A stretch of DNA of 64,000 bases, from the NCBI GenBank assembly GCA_028564675.1, contig JAOVVO010000095.1, forward strand, positions 107,152 to 171,151. The letters are read 5' to 3'. The stretch comes from Onchocerca lupi. Its lineage: Eukaryota; Nematoda; Chromadorea; Rhabditida; Onchocercidae. The notes under the pieces were generated by a model. It was given only the letters and a program-made list of their open reading frames with translations, was not told where the DNA came from and ran no database searches. Positions 53,001-64,000 of the stretch are shown piece by piece. The position numbers were made by a program, and so were the translations under genes. The first letter of the stretch is position 1. Each line of letters begins with the position of its first letter.

Positions 53001-53748
53001 ACTAATAGTAGAATATATCTAGAAACAAAATTTGGCCGCAACTGATATTGTCGACCACAAGCAGCTTTCTCTGTTGCTTGATTAATCGTCCGAACCTTAT
53101 TTCATACATTTCTTATAATAACGATATGCGAGATGTTAACATATGAAAAAACAGGCAAATCCATGTAGAGCAGAAGTTATAAACTTAATGCACAGAAAAT
53201 TGCTGGAAGAAAAAATTGCATATTACTGGAAGACAATAAAATTAAAATATTAGAAAGAAAATTTTATAGTTAATATCATTTAAGAGACTACGGAAAACAC
53301 ACCAAAATTGAACCTGTTGAAAATAAGATTTGACAGAATAGATGATTAGGCCGAATAATGATTTCAAATAAAAGTGTGAAGATGAGGAAGAAATTCAAAC
53401 TCGAGGTCTAAATAAAAGTGAGTCCTTATTTTTATACCTTAATTCATGAGAGATCAAAGATATCTGCGTTCTGGAAATACAGCAGGACAAAAATCCCGTT
53501 ACTCTTAAAATTTCTCGAGAAAGTATAATAAGACTGGAAACAAGAACAACGACGAAAAATTCTGACAAGAGAATGATTCTAGTTTCTAAAATCGATTAAA
53601 TTTCAAAATATTCATTTTGAAATTTAATCAAAACCGTTAAAAGGACTTGACATGCAATAATATGAAAAGTTTAGTAATATGAAAAATTAAAAGCATTTGT
53701 TTTAAATTAAAAAGTAGTTAAAGAAAAATTAGAAAAAAAGAAAAACCC
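50049..53748. other. Intergenic region upstream of rig-5, no gene recognised
   Basis: It should contain the rig-5 promoter. A plus-strand frame of 94 codons (51916-52200) has no recognisable motif, no splice partners and ordinary composition, so it was not called. A poly(T) run lies at 51150. Confidence 0.5.
50173..50204. repeat. Second TTAGGC-containing inverted repeat
   Basis: GCTTAGGCTC (50173-50182) and GAGCCTAAGC (50195-50204) are exact reverse complements with a 12-nt loop. Another TTAGGCTC lies at 50149. Confidence 0.7.
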
Positions 53749-54441
53749 TTATTCGTCTAAACTTAAAAGAGCATGCATCATCAAGTTATAACAAATGTAA
53801 TTATTGCCATACATTGTTCTGAGCATCTTGCAGACGCCAAGCAGAGGTACCGTAAATCCAGTGAAGTGAAAAAGCGACATGATTATAAACCATAAATATT
53901 TGTGATCGGTTACCGGTAAATACTGAAAAGTAAAAAAGAAAAAAAATTGTATCCAATATTATCTATAAAAACATCCAGTATTAGAGATGACCAAATACAA
54001 TACATGGTTACGCTACAAATAATAGGCTTACTTCTTTCTTTTCCAATTAATTCCAGCAAACTAAGATACTAACAAAAAAAAAGAATAGAGTTTTCTCGAA
54101 GAATGAAAGAATATTCAGAATTAACTATATTTTTAGAATATTAATAAGGAAGCAGGACTAGGGTGCAGGATTTATCTGAAATTTATAGTTCTACATAGAA
54201 AGTGAATATCTAATATTTCCAAGTCCATGTATTATGAAAATATAACGCATTAAAGAATGCAAATATCCAATGATCAATAAAACATAATTGAACTTACATA
54301 AAGTGACCATCCTGGGAACTTGGGATGTCTGGATGTTTGTGGTCCCAACATCATTGGACGTGGCCAATTCTTGCGACCTGGTGGCTTCACGCAATAATTA
54401 CGCGCGTATACTCGAGCCAAAATCAGCAAATTTCTATTCAT
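53749..54441 (-). CDS. Small mitochondrial membrane protein, possibly cytochrome c oxidase subunit 7C-like
   Basis: Two exons (54298-54441 and 53749-53922) join in phase to 105 codons. The N-terminus (MNRNLLILARVYARNYCV) is basic, amphipathic and free of acidic residues, typical of a mitochondrial presequence. The second exon reads YLPVTDHKYLWFIMSLFHFT, followed by GFTVPLLGVCKMLR. This parallels the COX7C pattern (LPF..., NKW.L, one membrane helix with ...G..F..PF..V..Q), a small inner-membrane subunit of respiratory complex IV. Against this, the protein is longer than usual COX7C (about 60-75 aa) at both ends, and the resemblance is short. Another small inner-membrane subunit is possible. 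The start is supported by an acceptor TTTGTAG 15 nt upstream. It lies head-to-head with the fasciclin-like gene, 1.9 kb apart. Confidence 0.6.
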
Positions 54442-54456
54442 ATTGCCGCTTATGAC

Positions 54457-54463
54457 CTACAAA
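54457..54463 (-). promoter_or_regulatory. Putative SL acceptor of the COX7C-like gene
   Basis: TTTGTAG on the minus strand sits 15 nt upstream of the ATG, with no coding exon before it. Confidence 0.45.
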
Positions 54464-56322
54464 GAGTAAACACACAACTGTTTTTGAAATTTTAATTAGA
54501 CAAAAACATATGGTGTACTGGTAATATACTTTGCTATTTCGTTAGGAAGAAAAAAAAACTGATTACTAATTTACCAGAAATAAGAGAGAGAAAAATGACA
54601 ATAAGGAATTGTGACGCAGAAGACAATGCCATCTGTTAACTGGCGATAAAAAAACAAACCATATTGCAGTGATCTAACTATCACTCAATAATAACAACAT
54701 TTCTAAGAAATGGGTCCTGTGACGAATGATATGATAAATGATATGCATGGAGATAAATTTTATCCCAAACAAATGACTTCTCAATAATTCTACGAAATCA
54801 CAGAGAGAAATACCAACTTCCACCAACAACCCGTTCGACAATAAACCAGCAAAATGCGACCATCCAACGATCGAAATCTCAAACCACTGACAAAACAGAA
54901 TACGGCGAAATGCAATCAGTGAATCCCAAGTCGAAAAAGAATGAGCAGGAGAAGTAAAAAAAAGAAGTTAATCTTGGACAATGCGAGGAAATACAGCTCC
55001 TAGTGCCAATTTACTCATTAATTAACCATAAATTAATCCCATTGAATGGAATAAGAATTCAGTTAAGCTTATGTAATGTTCTCCATCTCTTTCTTATTAT
55101 TATCGCATTTTTTAAAATATGAATCAATCGAAATATACAGTCCAGTGATCGAACTAAACTAAAGAAAAAAAAGAAGAAGATATCATCAAAAATATAATAA
55201 TAAATATTTGCAATAATTTGTAATCATTGCAAATATTTGCCAATTTTTTGTTTATAATGCTTTCTCCAAATGATCAACTCCAAATGCATTGTAAATTTTT
55301 TTCTTCAAGCTTATCAACATCGTTCTCAAATGATTGTTTGTCAATGCGTCATCTGATGTATGAGTGACCGTATTTGTTGCTCTAATGATTAGTCACTGAT
55401 TACTCATAGCATGCATTCTTATACTTGCGCCGATTGCATTCAGCAAGAATACGATAATGCAAGAGGGCAAGTCGAGCCGTGCTTTCGGTAGCTTCCTAGC
55501 GGAAGAATATTTCAACGTTACTCATTGATTGCTGTTTGCTCGATTGCAAGGTGGTCAATGTTTACATTTGGTATTATGAAGCGATTCATCCATTCTTGAA
55601 GCTGTCAGCACCTGTAAAGTGTAGGTGTGTATTCTTATTCTGCTTTGTAGATAGATCATGTCATACTGATACATTCAAGGCATGAGAAAGGTTACTTTAA
55701 CATCACTGGGATCATACTTTCTTCGGGAAAATTCAGAAATATTCCGAGTATCCTTTATTTTATTTCAATTGAATCGTATTCTTTCCTAGGAGCTGCAAAG
55801 GAAAGAATAACCCATTGATCAATTTACTTGGATATACTCTAACAATTGTTTGTAGCATAAACGAAGAATCACTGTTCCATCAATCAATAAACACAGCAGT
55901 AGCAAACAAACCGATGATTCAGTTAAGCAGTATTCTTCTCTACGAGCGACAAAGGAAAGAATAACGCAGTGATCAGTTTGCTTGGATATTCTCTAATAAT
56001 CACGTGTAACATAAACGGAGAATCGCTATTGCATCAATCAATAAAATTCTTTAATCATTTCCGACTGTAATTGATTTCGAATTGTTTCGTCAAATTGTTG
56101 AAATATCTCTTCATTGTCGCCTGAATTTTATGTTATTTTCTGATGATTCGACCATTATTAGGTTGGTTCTTTTTTTTTAATTTCTAAAATAACTATTAAC
56201 ATTTTACAAAGCTTTTTATAGGATATTCGAGTCTGAAATTGTAAAATCATTTCAGATTATAGCTTCCAATTCGTATGACATTCAAAATTTCGAGATCGTT
56301 CATTTGTAGAAAAAAATTTTGA
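54464..56322. other. Divergent intergenic region (COX7C-like and fasciclin-like promoters)
   Basis: A GC-richer patch at about 55430-55640 stands out from the AT-rich background and is the best candidate for a shared promoter. At 55202-55238 there is a 13-bp perfect inverted repeat (AAATATTTGCAAT / ATTGCAAATATTT, 11-nt loop). The right part is occupied by dispersed repeat copies C and D. Confidence 0.5.
55776..56046 (+). repeat. Dispersed repeat, copies C and D in tandem (unit about 153 bp)
   Basis: Copy C (about 55776-55891) and copy D (about 55930-56046) share TATTCTTYYCTASGAGC, then CAAAGGAAAGAATAAC, GATCARTTTRCTTGGATAT, CTCTAAYAATY, AGCATAAACG-type and GAATC.CT.TT.CATCAATCAATAAA segments. 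In copy C the head is a hairpin: TATTCTTTCC and GGAAAGAATA are exact reverse complements across 13 nt. No open frame is present. Confidence 0.8.
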
Positions 56323-59300
56323 ATGCATGTCAATCATCAATCTACCAGAAGATTCCTTCTCATCATCGTTGTCATTTTTATAGTCATTCTTCAACAGAAT
56401 AAAGCTGATTTATGGACCGAAACAGAACGAATGAGCAACTTGCAACAAGTTTTAAAGCTTTTTCAGCCTAAAACTTTTTACATTTTCTAAAACCAGAAGA
56501 TGGATGAGGAAATGACGTGCATTTCATCTTTTTGATGAGCTGAAAAACTTTGAAAAATTGTACTTAACTTGTCATTAAAATTTTACTTTTGATTTATATT
56601 TTCCGTTTTACAGTGGCGTACTTTATGCGCTCGATATACCGTTCCGCTAGCTTATATGAAAGATTCAAATGCGCGTATCACAGTTTTTGCTCCAGTTAAT
56701 GATGTCTTTACCTATAATCCGAATATTCGTGCTTTAAGCCAAAAGGAAGTCCTCGGTCATATAGGTTAGTTTTTCAATAAGAATAAAGTTTGTTCAAATT
56801 AACATGCTTTTGTTTCATTCTTCTGATTTGAATTTAATTGAATCTAAAACTATCATAAAATATGTCATAGCAATAAAGAAATCGAAGCATTGTGCATCCA
56901 TTCATGATCCGCATTCTCATCTGTTCATGAAAACATTTTTGCATTCAGTTCTGATTTCTCTGATTTCTGAACAATAATTTTTCTATTTCAGTGGATACAC
57001 AAATTTATGAGCTTAGTGAAAATCGAAAATGGGATAAACAAACACTTATCAGAAATACGGTCAGTAGCGGTTACATGTACATAACACAGTTTGTAAATAA
57101 TCCCGGAAATTATGTATGTTTAAATAACTCACATTAGTTTTCATTCACTTGATTAATTATTTGCCTTTTTTAATTGACAAATCAATAAGCAAATCAAAAT
57201 ACCAACAACTTTCCGCTTTCCGCTTGATTAATTGCTTACTTATTATTTAATTGCATTCTATTTATTTACTTCACCCAGTTTCTCAACTTTCATTTTAGTC
57301 TTATTTTGCAAATAATGGAATGCTTTGCAATCATGCAACTAATGAATGGGGGATCATTAGCGGTCAACAATATTTGTTCAAACTTTGTACACCAATTGGG
57401 CATCGACCGTATCCAGGAACGGCACTTTCGTTTATAAGAGATGAAGACAAGATGACCTTCTTTGAACGACCGTATAATAACTATGACCTCACGTAACTCA
57501 TTTAAATAGAAATCAGTTCCATGATAAGAGTGCGAAAAAGAAATGAAATTATTTTTAATCTTCTAAAGCATGAAGGATGATTATCTGTGATATACCAAAG
57601 CATGCAAAGTGATCATTTGTGATCTATTAATGCATGCAAAGTGATGATCATCTGTGATCTATTAATGCATGCAAAATTTGCAAATATGATATTTGCATAT
57701 TTTTCTTTTCTCATTTTCTTTATTTCAAAAATGGAAATATTTGTAGATATATTTTAGTGAATTGAGGGATGTACTTAGTCGTGTGCCAGATGTCGCATTG
57801 GCAATTTTTGGTAGTTCAGCGTGGAATGGTTTCCACACTTTCTTTTTACCTACAAATGAAGCATTTTTTAAGGTTTGTATTGACATTTGTTGAATAAAAA
57901 AATCAAACTATAAATGTTATATATCTTTTACAGATTTGCTAAAAATATTCGGGTTACTTCTTTTATGATACAGTTGGTTATTCAAAAATTTGAATAGCGC
58001 TGATTTCAAATTCTAAAGAATATTGAGCGAAAGTCCTCTATTATTAAAACAAATTATAAAACAACAAAAAGTCTAGAAATATTCAAAATATGAGTAGTTC
58101 TGTTCATCTCACTTTTTCTTGAGGCGAATTCCATGATAAAGCTAATCAGCAATATCTATTTTCAGATTGTCTTATTACCATGAAAGATTTACCTTTACAG
58201 GTAGCAGATCGCAATCGCTTAGATCGTGAAGTTTTATTGGCTCATGTAACGGGTATAAATTGGGTACTTTTTAGTTATCCATGGTTGTATGATAGAGGAA
58301 TACACTATTATCCATCAATACGTTTTTCCGCTAATATTATTGAGGATAATTATGATTTAAAATTATGTATGAGGAATATCACTGATCGTCGGACCGGACG
58401 ATGGGATCGTAAGTGTTATATTTTAGTTTTATAATTGAGAAATTTCACCGAATTATCTCAGCAAACAATTTTTTTTTTTTCAGATTTGTAATTCATTAAA
58501 ATTTATGAGCATTTAATAGAAGCATGTTAATCATGATAAAAATCAAAATGTAACAAAAATGATTACTTCTAGGATCAGATATCTAATAAAATCATTAGAT
58601 AACTTCCATCCAATAATTCCTCGTTATTCAACTCATTTTACTTATACTTTTGTTACAATCTGATAGTTTACGTGGTTTCGGAAGTGCATGAACGTTACGG
58701 ACAATTTCGTCGTGGTGCAGTTTGGGCTAAAATTGTGGTACCAAATATTCCAGTTCAAAATGGCGTAGTTCATATTATTGATAATGTTCTTGGTATTGTT
58801 ACTAATACCATCGACCAGGTCTAAATTTCTATTTTGTTACATTTAATTTATCTAACTCTTCCATAATTCATTATTTGGATAGAAATTAAACCAAGCAATA
58901 ACGTAAGTTCATTAAAGGTCAATTTTATGGGGTGCATTTATGAGGCAATCAGTTTGACATTATCTACTGCTCTGAAGAAATAATTTATTATAAACACAAA
59001 ATTTCTATCATGTCAATAATTGAAAATAAATAGAGTTCACATCATGGCTGGATTAATGAAAGGCATAAATTTTTCTTGCAGAAAATTAGAGGTTAAAAAT
59101 AAAATATTTCAAAAAAAAAAATCCTGAAATCTATGGAATTATGAATATAACCATTTCTTCAAACTCTTTTCATTCCATTCATTTCTAAATTAGAAATAAA
59201 TCTCAAGAATTTGAAATGCAAGAAAAAGTCATGAAATTGAAAATTGAATTTTTTTCTCTTTTTTTGCAAAATATTGGGGCTGAAATAATTCAACAGGATT

Positions 59301-61550
59301 TTAAATATCGAAATTAGCGATCAGCTAAAAAAATAGTATAATTTCTTTATATGCTTGAATCAGATACTTGGTAACAGCTTCGAATTTTGTTTACTACAAT
59401 AACTTTTGAGTTACAAGGGTTTTATTTATGAATATATTTTGAAACAAATTTTTTCCAAATGATATGAAAAACATTAGAATTTCATCAGTATAAATAATGC
59501 TTCGAATTCTTTGTTTTTACTTGAAATCATTCTAAAAGTTCAAGTTAAAAATGTCTATCTAAAGTTTTCTAACTTATCAATGTTAAAAGACAATATTTCT
59601 TACTTATTAATTTATTTATTTTGAAACATTTATATCAAACTGCCGTTCATATTTTTCTTCCGGTGATTCCCATTATCGATTTATCAATAAGCAAGAAGAA
59701 ATTTACCAGATATTAAGAGATAATATTCCAAGATATTTGGAAATTTCATATGCTTAGAAATAGAAACTGATATATATTATTCAGATTAAAACATTTTTAA
59801 TTATCCTAAGGGTTTTTTTGCAGCCAAAAATAATTTCCCATTTTCAGCTTGTTATGGATAATCATCGTTGTACAACTTTAATTCGTTATATAAGTATGAT
59901 TGGACAAATTGTCCGCAATTATTTCTCAGCAACCGGTGGTATGGTAACATTTTTTGCACCGTACAATGAAGCATTCGAACGAATCCCGGAATATATCGAA
60001 AGGAGACTTTTAAGGGATAGAATTTGGCTTGAAAAGGTTTTTATTTCAAATATCATGATTTAAATATTTTTCATTCCCTGAATATAAGTTATATCAAAAT
60101 ATTTATGCTATCATTGTGATATTATTCTTAATTCTAGAATTTCTCTTTTTTTTTCTCCCATATTTTCATAAAGTCAATTGAAATGTAATTTCAGATCCTT
60201 AAACTGCATATAGTTCCGAATAAAGAGTTGACCAGTAATGAGATTACTAATGAGACAATCGTGAATACAGTGGACAATATTCATCAACTGTATTTCATCC
60301 AAAGCGAATGGCCTAGGAATAATATCAGTAAGTTTACAAGAAAAACGCTAATTTATGCTTTTCTTCATCCGTTATTTACTCAACAAATTAGCACTCAGCA
60401 ATCTGAGTTATTTACTCAACAAATTGGTTGTAATTTCTAGCCTATTACGTTATTGGTGGCGGTGTACGAGCAGCAATTTTGATGGATAACGTCGCAGCCG
60501 TGAATGGTATCGTGCATTATATCGACCGTATACTTGGAGTACCATATCAGACGTTATATGAAGTTATGCGAAATGATTCCAGACTTCAGTAAGTACCAAT
60601 CATGATTAATCATATTTGTTAAGAAGAAAACTTCCAATCTCTTCAGGACATCTTATTCAATGCTTCAAAACTTGCAATTGCGATATTCCTTGGATCCATG
60701 GCAAGTTCTAACGCCACAACAAAATTTCACATTTTTTGTGCCAGTTAATGAAGCTTGGAATAAGGTATTGTTCCTACATTGTGTTTCCTTTTTTCATTTT
60801 TATATTATTTTTCTAATTCCCTGTTTACCTGCTTTTTTTTTCTTCCATCTCTATTTCATATGCTATAAAACAAATTGATTTTTACAGGTGCCTACTTCGC
60901 AGAAATATAAAATGACAGATGGTAGACATTGGTTAGCACTACAGTATGTTTTTAAACGACATATTATTCAAGGTCTTGCACTTATGTATAGTGATCTAAG
61001 GGAGCGAACTTATGTGATGATGAACGATGAAAAAGTGGTGATACGTCGAAGAGGACGTTGTTCGTCTACTAATTAATTACAGAAAACCTAAATATTCTGA
61101 AAGGATGTTGTGATGAGACCTTATGCCATGCGACAAAAAAGCATTTCTTTATCAAATTTGAAATTATGAGATTTTTATGAATATGCTACTATATTGAAAT
61201 TAGGTTTTCCCAATGGAAATATTTTTGTCAAAGATAATTCTTTCCAAAGATAGTTCACTCAAAAATTATACACGATAATGATCTACTTCATCCATTCCTC
61301 ATATCGAAGATATATAAAAATTATATTGTTCAGGTTCAGGAAATCATTTTTTGCAGCTTTCGAACTTTATTGGCCACGTGGTAATCGTGTTGCACGTATA
61401 ATTCCGGGCGGTGAAAAAGCTGGTATCAATGGTTTTATGCATATAATCGATAATGTATTGATCTATGAACGTGATCTAGAAGCTCTGGCTTCCTCAACAA
61501 ACTTAGCACATTTTTTACTAATCTCATTTTTGATATATGTATTTCTATGA
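56323..61550 (+). CDS. Secreted protein with four FAS1 domains, fasciclin-1 like, probably GPI-anchored (complete)
   Basis: FAS1-domain proteins mediate cell-cell or cell-matrix adhesion. The exons are 56323-56448, 56614-56764, 56992-57113, 57299-57492, 57758-57872, 58201-58408, 58667-58818, 59848-60036, 60195-60327, 60441-60588, 60647-60764, 60888-61056 and 61357-61550; together 2,019 nt, 672 aa, all in phase. A signal peptide (RRFLLIIVVIFIVIL core) comes first. The four FAS1 domains show the H1 motif as TVFAPVNDVF, TFFLPTNEAFF, TFFAPYNEAFE and TFFVPVNEAW. The H2 motif is NGVVHIIDNVLG, NGIVHYIDRILG and NGFMHIIDNVLI in domains 2-4 and is degenerate in domain 1. The C-terminus (SSTNLAHFLLISFLIYVFL) is a classic GPI signal. 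Insect Fasciclin-1 has the same four-domain, GPI-anchored build and similar length. Ambiguities: exon 59848 could start at 59824 (also in phase, 8 extra residues), and reading through the donor at 61057 would give an early stop (RRRGRCSSTN) without the anchor. An AATAAA lies at 61834. Confidence 0.88.
57565..57680. repeat. Tandem repeat in a fasciclin-like intron, unit about 34 bp
   Basis: Three and a half copies of ATGCATGCAAAGTGATSATC followed by TGTGATCTATTA lie in the intron after exon 57299-57492. Confidence 0.75.
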
Positions 61551-62355
61551 TGACACTTATATTAGAGAATTGCTCAACTATGCGATTACATAATCACCAT
61601 CAAGCACAGTGGAAGTTCAAGTTTCTATAGTGATGACTTCTAGATATGTTTGAAGTACTCGAACTATTCCGATACTATTGCTTTGACTCGTTTCATCATG
61701 AATTGTCAAGATTGAATTTCAAAATGAAACTATTCTTTCATTTGTTGCAATGATTTTGACTTTACGTTATCATTCTATAAATTTTTGTTCTATTCACAGT
61801 GACAAAGAGAATAATATCCAGTGATGTATAAAAAATAAATTCAAAAAATCAAATTTATATTGAGTTGTGAACGTTGAAATTCAAAATGCTCGAAAGACAT
61901 CTTAATTCGGGATCAATACGTGATCGGAAGACCTAATTTGCGATCCTACGACCACTTAATCATTTTTGATGGCCTATAAAGAATTAATCGGAAATCACTT
62001 CACATATGAATGCCATATGCCTAAGTTGAAGATATAGGAGAACTTTATGCTAATCTCATAATCTGGGATTTATTCTTAAAATGACATTTCCACCTAGAAA
62101 GATATTTCTCCTGTTAGGAATTTTCTTCATCTATCAACTGTTTGATTGATTAATTTACTCATTACAAGAGTGAACTTTATGAGCGATTTGTTCCGTGTCT
62201 CTCATGGAGTAGAAGAAAGGGAATGGAAATTCCATCTTCTCTTTTCTTATATCCGTTTTATCACTCTTTCTATTCTTTTTTTTCTTCTTTTTTTGTCATT
62301 AGACAAGTTTCCCTTTCGTTTTGTATAATTCGGCACAATTCGTATAACAGTCAAG
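61551..62355. other. Intergenic region between the fasciclin-like and secreted-peptide genes
   Basis: Both genes are on the plus strand. The region holds the 3' UTR of the first (AATAAA at 61834-61839) and must hold the promoter of the second. No further gene was seen. Confidence 0.5.
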
Positions 62356-63592
62356 ATGGTTGTCGTCAAATTTTTCTCGAAAAAACTTCACTTTATATTA
62401 CAAATTGCAGCAATTTTCATAACAGATTGTGATTTGTGTCGTACTTCCGCCAAAGCTCAAGACGTCAAACAAGTAAGCTTTTGATTCTTTTATTACTGTG
62501 ATATTTTTAAAAGGAGAATGAATACTGCAAGAAATTTTCTCCTTAGTTCTTCTTCCATTATTGAATGAATATTTTGCCATTACTTTGCTATTTATAAAAA
62601 AAAAAAAAAGAAAAAAAATTGAAAAAAATCTGAGAAGTAGAATAACAACTTGGATAATTCAAAATCTTACGAGGCATCCCTTATAAACTTTAAAGGTTAT
62701 TAATTCAGAGCAGTTGCACTTCATTAAATTAAAATAGAATTCATTTCTATCTTGAATATTTAGTAGTCTTTCCCGATCTATTTATATTTTATTGCTCTAT
62801 GCATGCAAAATTTCTGTCTTTACGACCGTCACCACCATTCAATTGAATCTTGCTTCGGATATAATTAAAAGATAATTAGCAATCCGCTAAGACAAATACA
62901 TCAAGCATTTGTTTTCTTTTTGCAGCGCCAAGTTTCATCCTCTCTGGGAATCTTTGATGATTTATTAATAATAGAATTATTGAACTCAGTGTAGGCCAGA
63001 TAGTCGTAAGCTTTGTGCTGCAATTTTTTTTCATTTTTTTTTTTTTTGATTTGCTTGATGAATAATTGTGAAAAGAAATTGAACGAAGACTATTTTGTTT
63101 AGTAAAACAAAAAGTTCGGTTAATATTAATATGGAAGTTTAAATTGAAAATTGACGACATTATTGGAAAATAAAAGATTTAAGCTATTTTATGCAAGTGT
63201 TGAAATAGGATTTTGCCGACATTGCATCCCAACTAAATCTTTGATTTTATAATTATAACTTTTGAAAATTATAAGAAATATTTTAGGAACTACGAAAGCA
63301 TTTTGCCTACGATGACAAGAACATTAATGTAGTGAGCTCATTATTGCTACAAATGAAGGAAATAGCACACAGCCAAGCATATGGGAATCGTGTATTCAGT
63401 CGAGATGTAAGTTAAAATGTATTAAAAATTTTTGGATCATTCTCATAGTTTCGTTGCAGTTAAGAAAATAATGAAATTGGAACATTCCACATTTGTTGAG
63501 GGGAAAAATTCTGATCGATTTGAAATTTTCGATTTTAGATTGGTTGGATTGAAATTGCTTCTTGCTATTTGACTCTGCTAGGTCAGCAATAG
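62356..63592 (+). CDS. Candidate small secreted peptide precursor (orphan), alternatively spliced
   Basis: The product is not recognised. Exon 62356-62472 starts MVVVKFFSKKLHFILQIAAI, a signal peptide with possible cleavage after SAKA. It ends in phase 0 at GTAAGC. Exon 63287-63406 (ELRKHFAYDDKN, then NINVVSSLLLQMKEIAH...) is in phase 0 and has good splice sites. Between them, 62926-62988 is a possible 63-nt cassette exon in the same phase (RQVSSSLGIFDDLLIIELLNS). The last exon is either 63470-63481 (LRK, stop) or 63539-63592 (IGWIEIASCYLTLLGQQ, stop), both in phase. The mature part is short (about 45-85 aa), charged and helix-prone, with no dibasic plus Gly amidation site. Two Cys fall near the signal peptide (CDLC). 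It could be a neuropeptide/hormone precursor or another small secreted protein. Confidence 0.5.
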
Positions 63593-63677
63593 ACTATTCG
63601 ATATCATATACAATATTGTACTTATACAATAATAAACAATAGATGAACAATACACGATAAATATGAAAGATACTAAC

Positions 63678-63752
63678 AATGGCCTTCTGCTGAATTGTCG
63701 CTTGTATTGTCGTTGAAATCGCGTTGATATTGGATTGGAGCTGATTTGCCAT
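63678..63752 (-). CDS. Possible first coding exon of a minus-strand gene (rest not found)
   Basis: On the minus strand an ATG at 63752 opens MANQLQSNINAIS..., 25 codons ending in phase 0 at a good donor (GTTAGT). A TATA box lies about 165 bp upstream. The local GC content is much higher than the surroundings. No following exon was identified, and it overlaps nothing on the other strand except beyond the peptide gene's end. Several frames are open here on both strands, so this call is weak. Confidence 0.25.
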
Positions 63753-63915
63753 TGATGCCGATGTTGAATGGAGTGATCTCGTTGAAGACGCTGATGTAGT
63801 AGGGACTGACGTTAAAAAGACTGCTCGATTTGTAGACACTAATGTTGAATATCCCGTTCACATCGAAGCCTCAATGTTGCTGCTGACACTGACGATGCTG
63901 CGTGGAAGCTCCCTT

Positions 63916-63923
63916 TTTATATA
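63916..63923 (-). promoter_or_regulatory. TATA box with upstream CCAAT-like element (minus strand)
   Basis: GTATATAAAAAGGG reads on the minus strand, with CAATCCAAT about 65 bp further upstream near 63990. Transcription would start near 63890. Nothing else in the window has so complete a core promoter. Confidence 0.45.
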
Positions 63924-64000
63924 CATATGCATCATCCTTGGGTTTGATAGTGAGCGGAGATTCATACATTAGTCATGCAAAAGATTGGATTGCATATGGA

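Overview
The window is a piece of a nematode nuclear genome. The best guess is a spirurid or filarial worm. The DNA is very AT-rich (roughly 70% by eye) and full of poly(A)/poly(T) tracts. Genes are cut into many short exons by introns of about 0.1-2.5 kb. Nearly every intron ends in the nematode acceptor TTTTCAG or TTTTTAG. Three gene starts have such an acceptor directly upstream of the ATG with no visible donor partner, as expected for spliced-leader trans-splicing. The intron sizes and base composition are unlike Caenorhabditis. The species call is inference.

Layout, left to right. (1) Minus strand, about 181-2405: N-terminal part of an ethanolaminephosphotransferase (EPT1/SELENOI family), running off the left edge. 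(2) 2.4-13.9 kb: long AT-rich non-coding DNA with several local tandem repeats and one copy of a dispersed repeat. (3) 13917-14182, minus: an unidentified candidate terminal exon. (4) 14522-29813, plus: a large gene for a two-PH-domain, coiled-coil protein of the MPRIP/outspread family, 24 exons resolved, N-terminus not found. A 22-nt microexon-like segment would switch reading frame inside its last-but-one exon. (5) 31968-37572, minus: complete mitochondrial aconitase (aco-2), 15 exons, 776 aa. (6) 41286-50037, minus: complete three-Ig-domain adhesion protein of the RIG-5/DIP/lachesin group, 11 exons, 440 aa. (7) 53749-54441, minus: a small mitochondrial membrane protein, possibly COX7C-like. 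(8) 56323-61550, plus: complete secreted, probably GPI-anchored protein with four FAS1 domains (fasciclin-1 like), 13 exons, 672 aa. (9) 62356-63592, plus: a small secreted-peptide precursor candidate with an in-frame 63-nt cassette exon. (10) Right edge, minus: a TATA-box promoter and possible first exon.

The genes do not form an operon or a pathway. They mix metabolism (EPT1, aconitase, COX7C-like), cytoskeletal signalling (MPRIP-like) and cell-surface adhesion (RIG-5, fasciclin). The MPRIP-like gene and aco-2 are convergent, and the COX7C-like and fasciclin genes are divergent.

The points most worth a second look are the frame-switching microexon, the orphan secreted-peptide gene, a dispersed hairpin-headed repeat present in four copies, a MITE-like element with 22-bp perfect terminal inverted repeats, a long GA/CT hairpin upstream of aco-2, and a perfect IR3 nuclear-receptor-type palindrome. 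No CRISPR array, tRNA, rRNA or viral gene was seen.
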